Shown: positions 1 through 8,930 of the stretch, one piece after another
How positions within the stretch are numbered: the stretch's first letter is position 1
How the letters are laid out: each line of letters begins with the position of its first letter
From: Sphingobacterium puteale
Lineage (GTDB): Bacteria > Bacteroidota > Bacteroidia > Sphingobacteriales > Sphingobacteriaceae
Direction: 5' to 3'
Assembly (NCBI RefSeq): GCF_003627955.1
Contig: NZ_RBWS01000009.1
Location: 1 to 64,000 of the forward strand
Length of the DNA stretch: 64,000 nucleotides
Notes under the pieces: generated by a model
What the model was told of the DNA's origin: nothing
What the model saw: the letters and a program-made list of their open reading frames with translations, nothing else
Database searches by the model: none
Translations under genes and position numbers: made by a program

Positions 1-63
1 TGATGACCGTTACCCCGATTTTGGCCGCTAACCTTATTATTCGGGGGAATACACGAAGATAAT

Positions 64-103
64 AAAACCCCAACTATTTATTTATCAAATAGTTGGGGTT
101 TTT
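64..103. terminator. Bidirectional intrinsic terminator downstream of gap
   Basis: A 16-bp perfect inverted repeat (left arm begins aaaaccccaac, right arm ends gttggggtttt) has a short A/T loop and T-runs on both sides. It lies downstream of the minus-strand gap gene. It could also end a plus-strand gene that lies mostly left of the window. Confidence 0.85.
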
Positions 104-196
104 CTGAATATCCCTAAATAAAAGTCCTTGCCAGTATACCTGACAAGGACAATATTGATTTTTAAATTCTGTCAACCTAATTTAGGCTCAGCAGAA

Positions 197-1204
197 TTAA
201 ACGAGCTGGTCGATCTTGATCAAAAGGTCAACCAGACGATTGGAATAACCAAATTCATTGTCATACCAACCCACGACTTTTACCAGCCCCCCCACAACCG
301 AGGTCAACTGTGCATCGAAAACACACGAATAGGGATTGTTTATGATATCGACAGATACAATAGGATCTTCCGTATAAAACAATACATTCTTTAATTCATT
401 TTCTGCTGCCGATTTGAATGTGCTGTTGATTTCTTCAACCGTCGTTTCTTTTTCCAAAGTACAGGTAAAATCTGTCAATGATCCGTTCAAAACAGGAACA
501 CGTATTCCTGCACCGCCCAGTTTATGCTGTAAATGCGGAAAGACGTTGGTGATCGCCTTGGCAGCACCTGTCGTCGTTGGTATGATCGCCGAAGAGGCTG
601 CCCGTGCGCGTCTCAAATCTTTATGCGGTGCATCATGCAGATTTTGATCTCCCGTCATGGAGTGTACTGTCGTAATATATCCGTCTTTTATTCCCCAATT
701 GTCGTCTAATATTTTGACCAGGGGTGCAACGTTGTTTGTCGTGCAGGAGGCATTCGAGAGAATGGAGTCGGAGAGATCCACCGCATTGTCGTTGATACCC
801 AATACAACAGTTGGAATATCTTTGTCTGTCGGCGGAGCAGAGATGATCACCTTTTTCGCACCAGCAGTTAAATGTAGTGTCGCTTTATCGCGACTTGTGA
901 AATGGCCTGTAGATTCAACAACAACATCAATATGCAAGGATTTCCAGGGCAGTGAGGCAGGATCTCTTTCATTGGTCACCAAAATGGGATGACCATTCAC
1001 GATAATATGATCTTCATCGTGTGTTACCGTGCCGCGGAAGGGGCCATGTACTGAATCATATTTGAACAAATGTGCCAAAGTCTGGGGATCTGCCAAATCA
1101 TTGATGGCGACTACCTGCAGCTGGTCAAAAACATCACGCAGAAAAATATTGCGCAAAGTGTTTCTTCCGATACGTCCGAATCCGTTTATTGCTATATTCA
1201 GCAT
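197..1204 (-). CDS. gap: Glyceraldehyde-3-phosphate dehydrogenase, type I
   Basis: This cytosolic enzyme oxidises and phosphorylates glyceraldehyde 3-phosphate to 1,3-bisphosphoglycerate with NAD+. The N-terminus carries the Rossmann motif INGFGRIGR, followed by an ND pair at the end of beta-2 that is usual for NAD-preferring forms. The active-site segment SNASCTTN puts the catalytic cysteine at residue 154, and the base is His181 in TTVHSMTGDQ. At 335 residues it has full family length. It begins 6 bp after the stop of the thioredoxin-like lipoprotein gene, so the two are probably co-transcribed, and a strong terminator follows. There is no sign of truncation. NADP use or a gluconeogenic role (as for GapB) cannot be excluded from sequence alone. 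Confidence 0.97.
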   Translation of the reverse strand: MLNIAINGFGRIGRNTLRNIFLRDVFDQLQVVAINDLADPQTLAHLFKYDSVHGPFRGTVTHDEDHIIVNGHPILVTNERDPASLPWKSLHIDVVVESTGHFTSRDKATLHLTAGAKKVIISAPPTDKDIPTVVLGINDNAVDLSDSILSNASCTTNNVAPLVKILDDNWGIKDGYITTVHSMTGDQNLHDAPHKDLRRARAASSAIIPTTTGAAKAITNVFPHLQHKLGGAGIRVPVLNGSLTDFTCTLEKETTVEEINSTFKSAAENELKNVLFYTEDPIVSVDIINNPYSCVFDAQLTSVVGGLVKVVGWYDNEFGYSNRLVDLLIKIDQLV

Positions 1205-1210
1205 TTCAGC

Positions 1211-1831
1211 TTATTTATGAAATTGGCTTATCGCCTCATTAATATTTTTTTCACCTTCCCAATGTGCTTTTAGTTTGCCATCAGCACCGTAGACATAGTT
1301 TGCCGGGAATTGCGAAGGGACATGTATGCTTTGGATAAAGGTTTGATCTTTGTCTATCAACACCTCGACATTGGAGGATTTGGATAATTTTGGGGCAAAG
1401 CTGTCGAAGAAGCCTAAAACTAATGCCGGATCATTCATGGAGATGTAATAGATGTTTACATCTTTTAGACGATCGATATTTTTTTCAAGTTCAGTTGCTT
1501 CATGCTGGCAGTGGCTGCATCCCGGATCAAATAAAATAAAAACGGTATTCTTATCTTTCGCAAGGTTTTCATTGCTGACACGTATACCTGATCGAAGTTG
1601 GTAAAAGGTGAAATTAGGGAGAATTGCTGCCGGCTCGGACGACTGTGCGGGAGCCGCTTGTGCATGGTCATGGCCAGCATGATCGTGACCTGCATGATCG
1701 TGACTATCTGCGGTATTTTCCGGTGTGTTACTTTCCGTACCGGTTGCCTTTTGACTGCCTTTATTGTCACATGAATAAAGCATGGTTGCCGCGAATACAG
1801 CGGTTGCTCCTAAGATTATTTTTTTGTTCAT
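1211..1831 (-). CDS. Thioredoxin-fold lipoprotein with His-rich linker
   Basis: The protein has 206 residues. It opens with a lipoprotein signal ending in the lipobox LYSC, then a linker of repeated DHAGH units (about residues 43-57) that probably binds transition metals. A thioredoxin-like domain follows, with the redox motif CSHC inside FDPGCSHCQ and a probable cis-proline in the FPANY segment. It should sit in the periplasm or on the envelope, as TlpA/AhpC-type proteins do. It is the first gene of a two-gene operon with gap. A paralog without the His-rich linker lies at 54392-54886 and shares the DPGC.HCQ and ISMND signatures. The substrate is unknown; thiol-disulfide exchange on an envelope partner or metal handling are both possible. 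Confidence 0.85.
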   Translation of the reverse strand: MNKKIILGATAVFAATMLYSCDNKGSQKATGTESNTPENTADSHDHAGHDHAGHDHAQAAPAQSSEPAAILPNFTFYQLRSGIRVSNENLAKDKNTVFILFDPGCSHCQHEATELEKNIDRLKDVNIYYISMNDPALVLGFFDSFAPKLSKSSNVEVLIDKDQTFIQSIHVPSQFPANYVYGADGKLKAHWEGEKNINEAISQFHK

Positions 1832-2063
1832 AGACTACCTTTGATTTTAAATCAGTTTCCGTGATTTTTTATTTTTTTAGATTCGTCGATAGGATTGTTT
1901 TTTACCTCAACTTTAGCTGCATGCCAGCCGTGCCTCAACGATATCAATGAAGCATCAAAACTATAAAAAAAATGGGATTATGCAGTGTCTAATCTTAAGT
2001 TATGACAGTTTACTGGTTAAACATTAATATCACTGGCCACCGCCATTAATCCCGGGATTCATC

Positions 2064-3158
2064 TTACTCTGACCTGTCTCTGATGTCGGGTGGACTGTTT
2101 GGATCTATCAGCGAAGTGGATTGGATGATTTCTGGTGTACCTCGGCCAAATTCATTGCTATAGACTTTAAGGAGTACGCCCACGCAAGAAAGAATTAGAG
2201 GCCCAAATATCAATCCAAGCATGCCGAATAGATTTAATCCCAGTAATACACCAAAAACAGTAATTAATGGATGGACGTCGCCAAGTTTTTTTAAAATCGT
2301 AAAACGGAGGACGTTGTCAATACTCCCGATGATAATGATACCGTATAGTGCAAGTCCGATGGCATTGCCGGATTGTCCATTTGCCAATAGAAATACAGCT
2401 GCTGGAAGATAGACCACCATTGTGCCTAATATGGGAATAATGGTCGATACCGCAGTTAAGATGCCCAAAAAAATGGGGCTTTCAAGCCCGAAAATCCAAT
2501 AGCCTACACCGGCAACAACACCTTGGCACATGGCAAGGATCGGAATACCGATAGCATTTGATTTGACCATCATGTCGAATTCTTTCCATAGTTCGGCTTT
2601 ACTGCCAGTGGAAAATGGGATGGCATTATAGATGAACCGTTCTAACTCCTTGCTACTTACCAACATAAAATAAAGTACAAATAAGGCGACCAAAACATTA
2701 ACACCAACTTCGGCAACGGAATTCAGAATATTCGGAATAAACTTTGCCGCCCGCTGTAGTCCGCCCATCAAAGCGGTATCCGATAGATCAATGCTGCTGA
2801 GGTATGGACTATTCTTGAAATAGTTTTTAATGGAATCAAATTTTTCCATAATCTCATCTTTATTGCTGATTGCATCAGTTACCTGAGGGACCATATAATT
2901 GATCAGCAGGTAAAGCGGGCCGACCAGAAATACAATTGTGAGCAGAATTAATAAAAGACTTGCGAGGGATTTTTTCCATTTTCTTTCTTCGGTCAATTTA
3001 AAATTGATTTTTCGGAACAGGATATATAATGTTATTGCGCCCAAAAAGCCGGGAAGATAATAGAATAAACTTTTAAATATCAAGATGCATATCAGCAAAA
3101 TAATGACGATAAGCATGATTTGGTTGATGGAATTGTTGTTTATCTGTTTGTATTTCAT
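2064..3158 (-). CDS. AI-2E family transporter (PerM/TqsA type)
   Basis: This 364-residue inner-membrane protein has about eight hydrophobic helices in the layout of the AI-2E/PerM family: two N-terminal helices, a long extramembrane segment (about residues 105-150), then a dense C-terminal helix bundle containing GVVAGVGYWIFG and ILGTMVVYLPA. Characterised family members export autoinducer-2 or act as Na+/H+ antiporters, so the substrate here is not predictable. It appears monocistronic, with more than 200 bp free on each side. Confidence 0.85.
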   Translation of the reverse strand: MKYKQINNNSINQIMLIVIILLICILIFKSLFYYLPGFLGAITLYILFRKINFKLTEERKWKKSLASLLLILLTIVFLVGPLYLLINYMVPQVTDAISNKDEIMEKFDSIKNYFKNSPYLSSIDLSDTALMGGLQRAAKFIPNILNSVAEVGVNVLVALFVLYFMLVSSKELERFIYNAIPFSTGSKAELWKEFDMMVKSNAIGIPILAMCQGVVAGVGYWIFGLESPIFLGILTAVSTIIPILGTMVVYLPAAVFLLANGQSGNAIGLALYGIIIIGSIDNVLRFTILKKLGDVHPLITVFGVLLGLNLFGMLGLIFGPLILSCVGVLLKVYSNEFGRGTPEIIQSTSLIDPNSPPDIRDRSE

Positions 3159-3417
3159 GTGTCTGTAATAAGTATCGCTCTAAATTTGTATGTATCGTAT
3201 GACAATATTTTTCTGTAAATGTTTTATATTGTTAAATTAAATTTCCTTTTTAGAATTTCAATGACTTTTTTTATTTCTTTTTCAGGTGGGCGGATCCAGT
3301 AAAAAGGTGGCGAACACTACGTAGATAAACAAAAATGTCATCTAACAGGCAGCGATATAAATAAACGAGAAGGGAATAACGATAATTCCGCTTAAATAAG
3401 TTGGATTTTTAGTATTG
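3159..3417. other. Intergenic stretch with no recognised gene
   Basis: This A/T-rich spacer separates the AI-2E permease promoter side from a small ORF. A TAAATTTG box on the plus strand at 3181-3188 matches the Bacteroidota -7 consensus, but no plus-strand gene follows it, so it is probably fortuitous. Nothing else was recognised. Confidence 0.5.
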
Positions 3418-3618
3418 TTAATTCTGATTCTGTGGCATTAAAATTTCTTTTAATATGGTCATAATATCATATTGCTTAACTAATAGCACGGTTCGTGTTG
3501 TCCGTTGCACAATGGATGGATTGGTATTTGCTGCAGCTGGATGAACGGTTGATTTAGCTGATTTATGAAAAAAAGGATGCGACCCTTTCCCTTTTCTGTT
3601 ATTTGAAAATAAGCCCAT
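3418..3618 (-). CDS. Small basic hypothetical protein (66 aa)
   Basis: No family was recognised. The ORF encodes a Lys/Arg/His-rich N-terminus (MGLFSNNRKGKG) and a more hydrophobic C-terminal helix-like stretch. A purine-rich GAAAG lies a few bases before the ATG, and a stable hairpin lies just upstream in the leader. It sits downstream of sbcC on the same strand, about 80 bp away, and could be read through from it. It has no clear domain, so it may be spurious. Confidence 0.4.
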   Translation of the reverse strand: MGLFSNNRKGKGSHPFFHKSAKSTVHPAAANTNPSIVQRTTRTVLLVKQYDIMTILKEILMPQNQN

Positions 3619-3632
3619 AATCTTTCGTTTTT

Positions 3633-3671
3633 GGTTATGGCACCAGTCTTTTGGCTACCGGTGCTCTAACC
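3633..3671 (-). other. Stable hairpin between sbcC and the 66-aa ORF
   Basis: On the minus strand GGTTA pairs with TAACC, and after a 2-nt internal loop GCACCGGT pairs with ACTGGTGC around a 9-nt loop. No T-run follows, so it is not a canonical terminator. The 5' half resembles the D-arm and anticodon-stem portion of a tRNA (ATTGGTTAGAGCACC), but no T-arm or acceptor is present. Confidence 0.45.
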
Positions 3672-3700
3672 AATTTACAAAATTTCTTTAAGATTTGCAA

Positions 3701-6700
3701 TTAATTGATGAAAATTTGACTGCCCCGTTCTTCGTCCTTTTCTATGGAAAGTGATCGTGGAATCCGTTCTTTCAACTCTTCCACGTGGGAGATAATACCT
3801 ACGATCCGATTTTCTTTTTGAAGATCAAGTAACGTCTCAAATACGATGTTGACGGAGGCGATGTCTTGGGTGCCAAAACCTTCGTCAATAAAAAAGAAAT
3901 TTTTTGTGGCTTTGGCATTGGATTGTACACTTTCGGCCAGGGCCAGGGCCAGACTCAATGACACCTGAAAAGCTTGCCCCCCAGAGAGTGTCTTAACACT
4001 CCGGCTTTTTCCTTCATTCAGATAGTCTATGATTTCAAATTCATTGTTTTCATTGATCTGTAGACTCAGTTGGTTGCGCGTCATGCGGTGAAAGCGGATA
4101 TTCGCATGATCGCAGAGCTGACGTAAATAAATCGAAGATACATATTGCACGAAGCCTGCACCCTTGAAAAGGTTAAAGAGCTGTTTTAGATTGTCATTGC
4201 GCAAGTTTAACTTTGCTTGTTCTTGAAGTAAAACCTCCTTTTTCTCATAAGCAGTTTCCAGCTGATGCAGCTCTTGCTCGTACTTGGCGACGTTCTCCGT
4301 GAGCACTTTTAGCTGATGGGAGCTTTCTTTCAAAGCATTCTCCTGCGCGATGAAAGTTTCTTCATCGTAAACTTTATCTGTAAGCTTTTTGTCCAGCTGC
4401 GCGATTTGGGCCCTAAGGGTTTCAAACTGGATCTGAAACTGTTCCAGTTCTGCCCGGATCTGTTGCACAGGAAGGTTCTCCGCTAAAGTTTCTTTGACTT
4501 GATCTATTGTGTCAAATGTAGAAGTCTGTAGCAATTTCCCGAGCGTAGTCTCGGTTTGAAGGGCCTCAGCTTTTATTTTATCAATCCTTTCAAGAATGGA
4601 TTGTACCAAGCTATTTTGCGCAGCAAATTGGCTGTTTAATCCATTTAATTGTTCCGTTAGTGTATTAAAATGCTGTTCTATCTGCAGATTTTCTGCTTTC
4701 AGCGTCTTGTACTCATTTTCGATGGAGGTCTGTTCCAAAGATTTGTAATCTGACCATTTCAAATGTTTTAAATGGCCTATATTCTGGTTGATTTGGGTTT
4801 GTTTTCGTACTTCATCAACTTCCAGCTCATTTAGTCTTTTGTTAGCTCTTTCAAGCTTCTTCTCGATATCGACCAAGACCAGCTGGTGGTTGGTCAGCAT
4901 TTGTTCGGTCGTTACGATCTGGGTTTCAATCTTGGCAAGTTCTTGTTTTTTTTGTATATAAATTGACGCATCTGAACTGCTGTAATCTGTCCAGGTAAAT
5001 TGAAGCAGGTGGCTGGATTTAAGGGATTCGTTTACCTGACTTTTTACATTAAGGTCATTTTGCTGAGCTTCTAGCGAATGCAGTCGGAGCAGGAGTTTTT
5101 CGAACTCGAATTTTTGATCAGTCTTGGATTTTATACCTGCGTTAACTTCTGTGATCGCCTTTTGATTATCGGCGAGCTCTTGGCTAATGTCCATACGCTC
5201 AGCGATGGCAGGGTGTTCCAGCGCTCCACATAAAGGGCAGGGGGAACCCGGACTTAGATTCTCAGCAAATTGTGTCAGTTTCTGCTGTAACAAAAGATGT
5301 GCTTTCTCGTCGTTTAGTTGGCTAAGCCTGCTTTCAAGTGTTAGTAATTCACTATTATACTTGGATTCAAAGTCGAGGGGATCAAATCCTTGGCTCTGCA
5401 AGTTGTTTTTCAGGTCAGTTACTGCGGTCCCTAGTTCAAGAAGTTGCTGATGAAGCTCAACCTCCCGCTGAAGGATAGACTGTTGCTGAGTATACCACTG
5501 CCCCAGCTCCATCAGCTCATTGGCCGATGGTCGCGATTGTTTTAGATCAAGGAGCAAGGCTTCAGCATCTTGGATACTGATTTTGCATTGCTTCTGCTGC
5601 TCTTTGGTTTCCAAGACAAAGTTTCGCCCTTTCTCAGCACTTTCTTTTAAAACTTTTATTTCTGCTGAAAAATGGATCAGCTGCAGAATGAGCTCCAGAT
5701 CCAGTTCACTTATTCGCCGTTCTGCTAAGCGGTCGTACTGGGGTTTAATCTGTTGGAGTTGCAGCGACAACTGTTGGGTAAGCTGTTGGATTTCATTGGT
5801 TTTCGTTTCTTCGTGCTGCAGCCTGCCCTCTTCGTGAGTTTTTTCCTGCCTCAATTTCTCCTGCGCCTGGAGGATATGGTAGAAATTTGTCCATGCCTCT
5901 TCAAAGCGTATCATGCGCTGGCGTAAATGTTCTTTTTCTGTCTGCTGGTTCGTCAGCTGTTGAAATTTCGCCTTCATTTTATGCAATTCAAGAAAATCTT
6001 CTTTCAGATTTTTAAGTGCCTGGAATTTCTCCAGAAGGACTGTGCTACTATCTTGCACCTGCATGAAAGATTGACGTTCTTCAATCAACTTTTCCTGCAT
6101 TGCCCGGATGCGGTCGCCATTGATATCTTCGAAACCGATCAATTGACCGTTGAGCTGATCCAGCTCGGATTGATTACGTTTATATAACGTAGCGACTTTG
6201 TCCTGCAGATCGAAGCGATGAAGCTGAAAGATTTCCTTCATCATATCGGTGCGTTCTTTTGCACCCAGTTCAATAAATTCCTTAAACTGTCCTTGGGGGA
6301 TAATGATCGTTCTCTTGAAATTCTCGTAGCTTAATCCTATGATAGGTTGTGCGTTACTGCTTTCCAGCGGAATCCATTTTTCATGAATGTTTTCGTATAA
6401 TACTACGGTTGGCGATTTGACATCCTCAAAATTTTTGGAATTTCGTTTAAATTCCCGGGTGACCTTGAACGTGCGGTTTTCGAAATTAATGAAATCCAAT
6501 TCGATATATGAACGGTTTGATTTGAGGTTCATCATATTATAAGCACGTTTATCCCGAGCATTTAATCGTTCCGTTTCGCCATATAAGGCATAGGTAATTG
6601 CTTCCAAAATTGAAGATTTTCCGGAACCGACAGCGCCAAAGATCCCAAAAAGGCCAGCTTCTGTCAATGCCGAGAAATCTATTGTCTGACGTTCCTGATA

Positions 6701-6739
6701 TGAGTATATACCTTCTACAATTAACTTTAAAGGGATCAT
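3701..6739 (-). CDS. sbcC: Exonuclease SbcC (Rad50-like ATPase subunit)
   Basis: This is the ATPase and coiled-coil subunit of the SbcCD nuclease, which processes DNA hairpins, palindrome-derived structures and blocked double-strand ends. At 1012 residues it has the expected architecture. Walker A GAVGSGKS is at residues 35-42, and long Q/E/K/L-rich coiled coils flank the zinc-hook CPLC (Cys501 and Cys504). The C-terminus has the ABC signature LSGGQ and Walker B FFFIDEGFG. It starts 4 bp after the sbcD stop codon, so the two are translationally linked in the order sbcD-sbcC, which is the usual arrangement. No defect is visible. Confidence 0.96.
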   Translation of the reverse strand: MIPLKLIVEGIYSYQERQTIDFSALTEAGLFGIFGAVGSGKSSILEAITYALYGETERLNARDKRAYNMMNLKSNRSYIELDFINFENRTFKVTREFKRNSKNFEDVKSPTVVLYENIHEKWIPLESSNAQPIIGLSYENFKRTIIIPQGQFKEFIELGAKERTDMMKEIFQLHRFDLQDKVATLYKRNQSELDQLNGQLIGFEDINGDRIRAMQEKLIEERQSFMQVQDSSTVLLEKFQALKNLKEDFLELHKMKAKFQQLTNQQTEKEHLRQRMIRFEEAWTNFYHILQAQEKLRQEKTHEEGRLQHEETKTNEIQQLTQQLSLQLQQIKPQYDRLAERRISELDLELILQLIHFSAEIKVLKESAEKGRNFVLETKEQQKQCKISIQDAEALLLDLKQSRPSANELMELGQWYTQQQSILQREVELHQQLLELGTAVTDLKNNLQSQGFDPLDFESKYNSELLTLESRLSQLNDEKAHLLLQQKLTQFAENLSPGSPCPLCGALEHPAIAERMDISQELADNQKAITEVNAGIKSKTDQKFEFEKLLLRLHSLEAQQNDLNVKSQVNESLKSSHLLQFTWTDYSSSDASIYIQKKQELAKIETQIVTTEQMLTNHQLVLVDIEKKLERANKRLNELEVDEVRKQTQINQNIGHLKHLKWSDYKSLEQTSIENEYKTLKAENLQIEQHFNTLTEQLNGLNSQFAAQNSLVQSILERIDKIKAEALQTETTLGKLLQTSTFDTIDQVKETLAENLPVQQIRAELEQFQIQFETLRAQIAQLDKKLTDKVYDEETFIAQENALKESSHQLKVLTENVAKYEQELHQLETAYEKKEVLLQEQAKLNLRNDNLKQLFNLFKGAGFVQYVSSIYLRQLCDHANIRFHRMTRNQLSLQINENNEFEIIDYLNEGKSRSVKTLSGGQAFQVSLSLALALAESVQSNAKATKNFFFIDEGFGTQDIASVNIVFETLLDLQKENRIVGIISHVEELKERIPRSLSIEKDEERGSQIFIN

Positions 6740-6743
6740 GGGC

Positions 6744-7949
6744 TTAAGAATTTAGTATTTCGCGAAAGAGGTTAAGAATATCTTCATTAGGCGCCTGGTT
6801 GGCATTTTTGGATTTGAAATAATCGGTAAACAGCGTGGCGATATCTTGGGTCAGATTAATTTCTTTTTTATCCAGTAAATTTTGTTGATCCTGTTGAACA
6901 ACAGGGATTAAATAGACGATTCCTGAATGCGTCTGATAAATCAGTTTACGGTCTTCAGCTTTCAGGAATGTTTGCGACTTTAGAGTTAACTCCACGAATG
7001 TTTCTGGATTTTCGGACAGCCATGCGATACATTGGCCAATATCCGCAAATGATTTTCGGACCAGTGGTTTTCCCTGACGGAGTGCAATTTGTTTGTATGT
7101 GACGTCTTCGCCCGGTACAGCATTGACGATGTTCACATACTTTGTCTGTCCCGCTTCGGCAAAACTATAGCAAAGCGGTGATGAGGCGTATACAACAGGC
7201 TTTTGCGCGGAGCCGATATTTTTGAATCCATGGATATGGCCCAAAGCTGTATACTGAATCTGATCGGGGATAGACTCGGAATAAATCAGGTCAGCATTTC
7301 CGATTTTAATGGGTTTTTCTCCATCAGGCTCTTCGATCAGCGGGGTGCCAATTTTATTCATATAGAGATGTGCCATCAGAATATTGACACCCCTGTCGTC
7401 ACAATAGGCTTCAGCCAGCTCCTGCCAATTTTTTGCGAGTGCTCTATTTAATTGGACTTCTTTCTCTTCACCGAGGTATTGTTTGAGCCGGATCTCGTTG
7501 GCATAAGCTGTGTGGAGTATTCGGATAGGATAGTCGTGGCGGTCAATACGAAGCTCGATAAAACCCTTGTCCGTGTGGGTGACAGTGAAACCTTCAGTAG
7601 TAAATGGTGTAACAAGTGCATTGGGATGACCGATAAGGATAATGCCCGATGCCCGGGCTAAGGGATCCGGCGCGTCGATCAGATTCGGTGAATCGTGGTT
7701 CCCGGCAATAGCGATTACAGGGCGCACACCATTTTTTGCCAGCCGCTTGATGGTTTTGTAAAAGAGCTCGATGGCTTCTACACCGGGATTGAAGCTGTCA
7801 AAAAGGTCGCCTGCAATAAGCACCAGATCCACCTCTTGCTGGTCAGCTATTCGGATAATCTCTTCCATGACCAGGTGTTGTTCATCCATGCGGGAAAAGC
7901 TGTCCAATCGCTTTCCTAAATGCCAATCGGCAGTATGAAGTATTTTCAT
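6744..7949 (-). CDS. sbcD: Exonuclease SbcD (Mre11-like nuclease subunit)
   Basis: This is the metallophosphoesterase subunit of SbcCD, a Mn-dependent 3'-5' exonuclease and structure-specific endonuclease. Phosphoesterase motifs are intact: DWHLGK near the N-terminus, LIAGDLFDS, and the AGNHDSP motif, with HIHGF further on for metal and active-site histidines. At 401 residues it has normal length. It is the promoter-proximal gene of the sbcDC operon. The 5' region contains a perfect 50-bp palindrome that covers the presumed -33 promoter region. Confidence 0.96.
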   Translation of the reverse strand: MKILHTADWHLGKRLDSFSRMDEQHLVMEEIIRIADQQEVDLVLIAGDLFDSFNPGVEAIELFYKTIKRLAKNGVRPVIAIAGNHDSPNLIDAPDPLARASGIILIGHPNALVTPFTTEGFTVTHTDKGFIELRIDRHDYPIRILHTAYANEIRLKQYLGEEKEVQLNRALAKNWQELAEAYCDDRGVNILMAHLYMNKIGTPLIEEPDGEKPIKIGNADLIYSESIPDQIQYTALGHIHGFKNIGSAQKPVVYASSPLCYSFAEAGQTKYVNIVNAVPGEDVTYKQIALRQGKPLVRKSFADIGQCIAWLSENPETFVELTLKSQTFLKAEDRKLIYQTHSGIVYLIPVVQQDQQNLLDKKEINLTQDIATLFTDYFKSKNANQAPNEDILNLFREILNS

Positions 7950-7979
7950 GATGAGCCCTTAATTTTTTACCAGATAGTA

Positions 7980-8010
7980 CAAACTAAGATAAATTTAGAC
8001 GGATATGCAA
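7980..8010 (-). promoter_or_regulatory. Candidate sbcD promoter (-33 TTG, -7 TTAGTTTG)
   Basis: On the minus strand a TTG (complement of 8008-8010) is followed after 20 nt by TTAGTTTG (complement of 7980-7987). This resembles the Bacteroidota TTTG-N19-21-TAnnTTTG promoter, although the -7 box is one base off. The -33 element falls inside the perfect palindrome. Confidence 0.4.
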
Positions 8011-8038
8011 TTATAATTGCATATCCGTCTAAATTTAT
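7989..8038. repeat. Perfect 50-bp palindrome upstream of sbcD
   Basis: Two 25-bp arms (7989-8013 and 8014-8038) are exact reverse complements with no spacer; the centre is caattataattg and each arm contains gacggatatg or its complement. All 25 base pairs match. It lies between the divergent genes sbcD and the esterase, where no terminator is expected, and neither side has a T-run. It is therefore more likely a regulator-binding site, a cruciform-forming element, or an sbcCD-related control element. Confidence 0.9.
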
Positions 8039-8173
8039 GCTGGTATGAGTTTAAAAGGTGTCTCCGGATGCCACTGAAATGTTAAAAGTTGTTAAATGCG
8101 GTCGGTAAAAATCATTTAATTGTATTTTTAGTCTTCCAAAATTAAACTAAGTAATCGTTGATAAAATAAATTT

Positions 8174-8872
8174 ATGCATAAAATTTACCTATGTTTATGT
8201 GTTTTCTTTCTGTTTTTTACAAAGTTAAACGCACAGGAAATACAAGCAATCAAAGGGGAAACCGCTTATCCTTTTTTATTGAAAGATGCCGACCGTGATA
8301 CTGCGGACTCTGAAAAGCAGCCTGTTTTTGTTTTTTTGCATGGACGGAGCTTATCGGGTACAAATTTAGATCGCGTCAAACGCTATGGGGTGTTATATGC
8401 AATCAATAAGGGGCAGGAGGTGCCCGGAATTATTGTCGCTCCCCAATCCCGCGGCGGTTGGGATCCGGATAAAGTGATCGAAATTGTAGATTATGTTATC
8501 GCACATTATCATGCTGATCCTGATCGTATTTATGTATGTGGAATGAGCATGGGGGGCTATGGCACCATGGATGTTGCAGGAAAATATCCGGAACGTATTG
8601 CGGCCGCCGTGGCGATTTGTGGGGGTGGATCGAGCCAATATGCTTCCAATCTGAGCCAGGTGCCAATTTGGTTGCATCACGGAACGGCTGATCGTGCTGT
8701 GCCAATCTCAGAGTCCAAAAAAATTATGAATGCCATAAAAAAGGCCGATCCCGATGCTGATGTGAGTTTAAATGTGATCAAAGGTGGAACGCACGGCAGT
8801 GTCGAACGTTTATTTCACGATGATGCGATTTATGACTGGATGTTAAAATTTAAGAAAAAGCATAAATCCTAA
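8174..8872 (+). CDS. Secreted alpha/beta-hydrolase (esterase/polymer-depolymerase-like)
   Basis: A 20-residue Sec signal peptide ending LNA precedes a compact alpha/beta-hydrolase domain. The nucleophile elbow is GMSMGG with Ser125, the acid is probably Asp173 in HHGTADRAVP, and the histidine is His207 in GGTHGS. An oxyanion-type FLHGR segment lies at about residues 54-58. This layout is typical of the Bacteroidota esterase, feruloyl esterase and PHB-depolymerase-like group, probably periplasmic. The natural ester substrate cannot be predicted. It stands alone, divergent from sbcD and convergent with an L,D-transpeptidase, with a shared terminator between the latter pair. Confidence 0.85.
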   Translation: MHKIYLCLCVFFLFFTKLNAQEIQAIKGETAYPFLLKDADRDTADSEKQPVFVFLHGRSLSGTNLDRVKRYGVLYAINKGQEVPGIIVAPQSRGGWDPDKVIEIVDYVIAHYHADPDRIYVCGMSMGGYGTMDVAGKYPERIAAAVAICGGGSSQYASNLSQVPIWLHHGTADRAVPISESKKIMNAIKKADPDADVSLNVIKGGTHGSVERLFHDDAIYDWMLKFKKKHKS

Positions 8873-8896
8873 GGTTTACAAATGATATTACAAACT

Positions 8897-8924
8897 AAAA
8901 AGGCTGATGTTCATCAGCCTTTTT
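8897..8924. terminator. Bidirectional terminator between esterase and L,D-transpeptidase
   Basis: A 13-bp stem (aaaaaggctgatg paired with catcagccttttt) with a 2-nt loop separates two convergent genes and has T-runs in both directions. Confidence 0.9.
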
Positions 8925-8930
8925 GTTATT

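Noticed and set aside
2..31. Possible C-terminal end of a plus-strand gene at the window edge (reads DDRYPDFGR then stop)
   Set aside because: Only nine codons are visible, so neither reading frame nor family can be supported.
3181..3188. Plus-strand TAAATTTG promoter box
   Set aside because: No plus-strand gene follows; probably a chance match in A/T-rich DNA.
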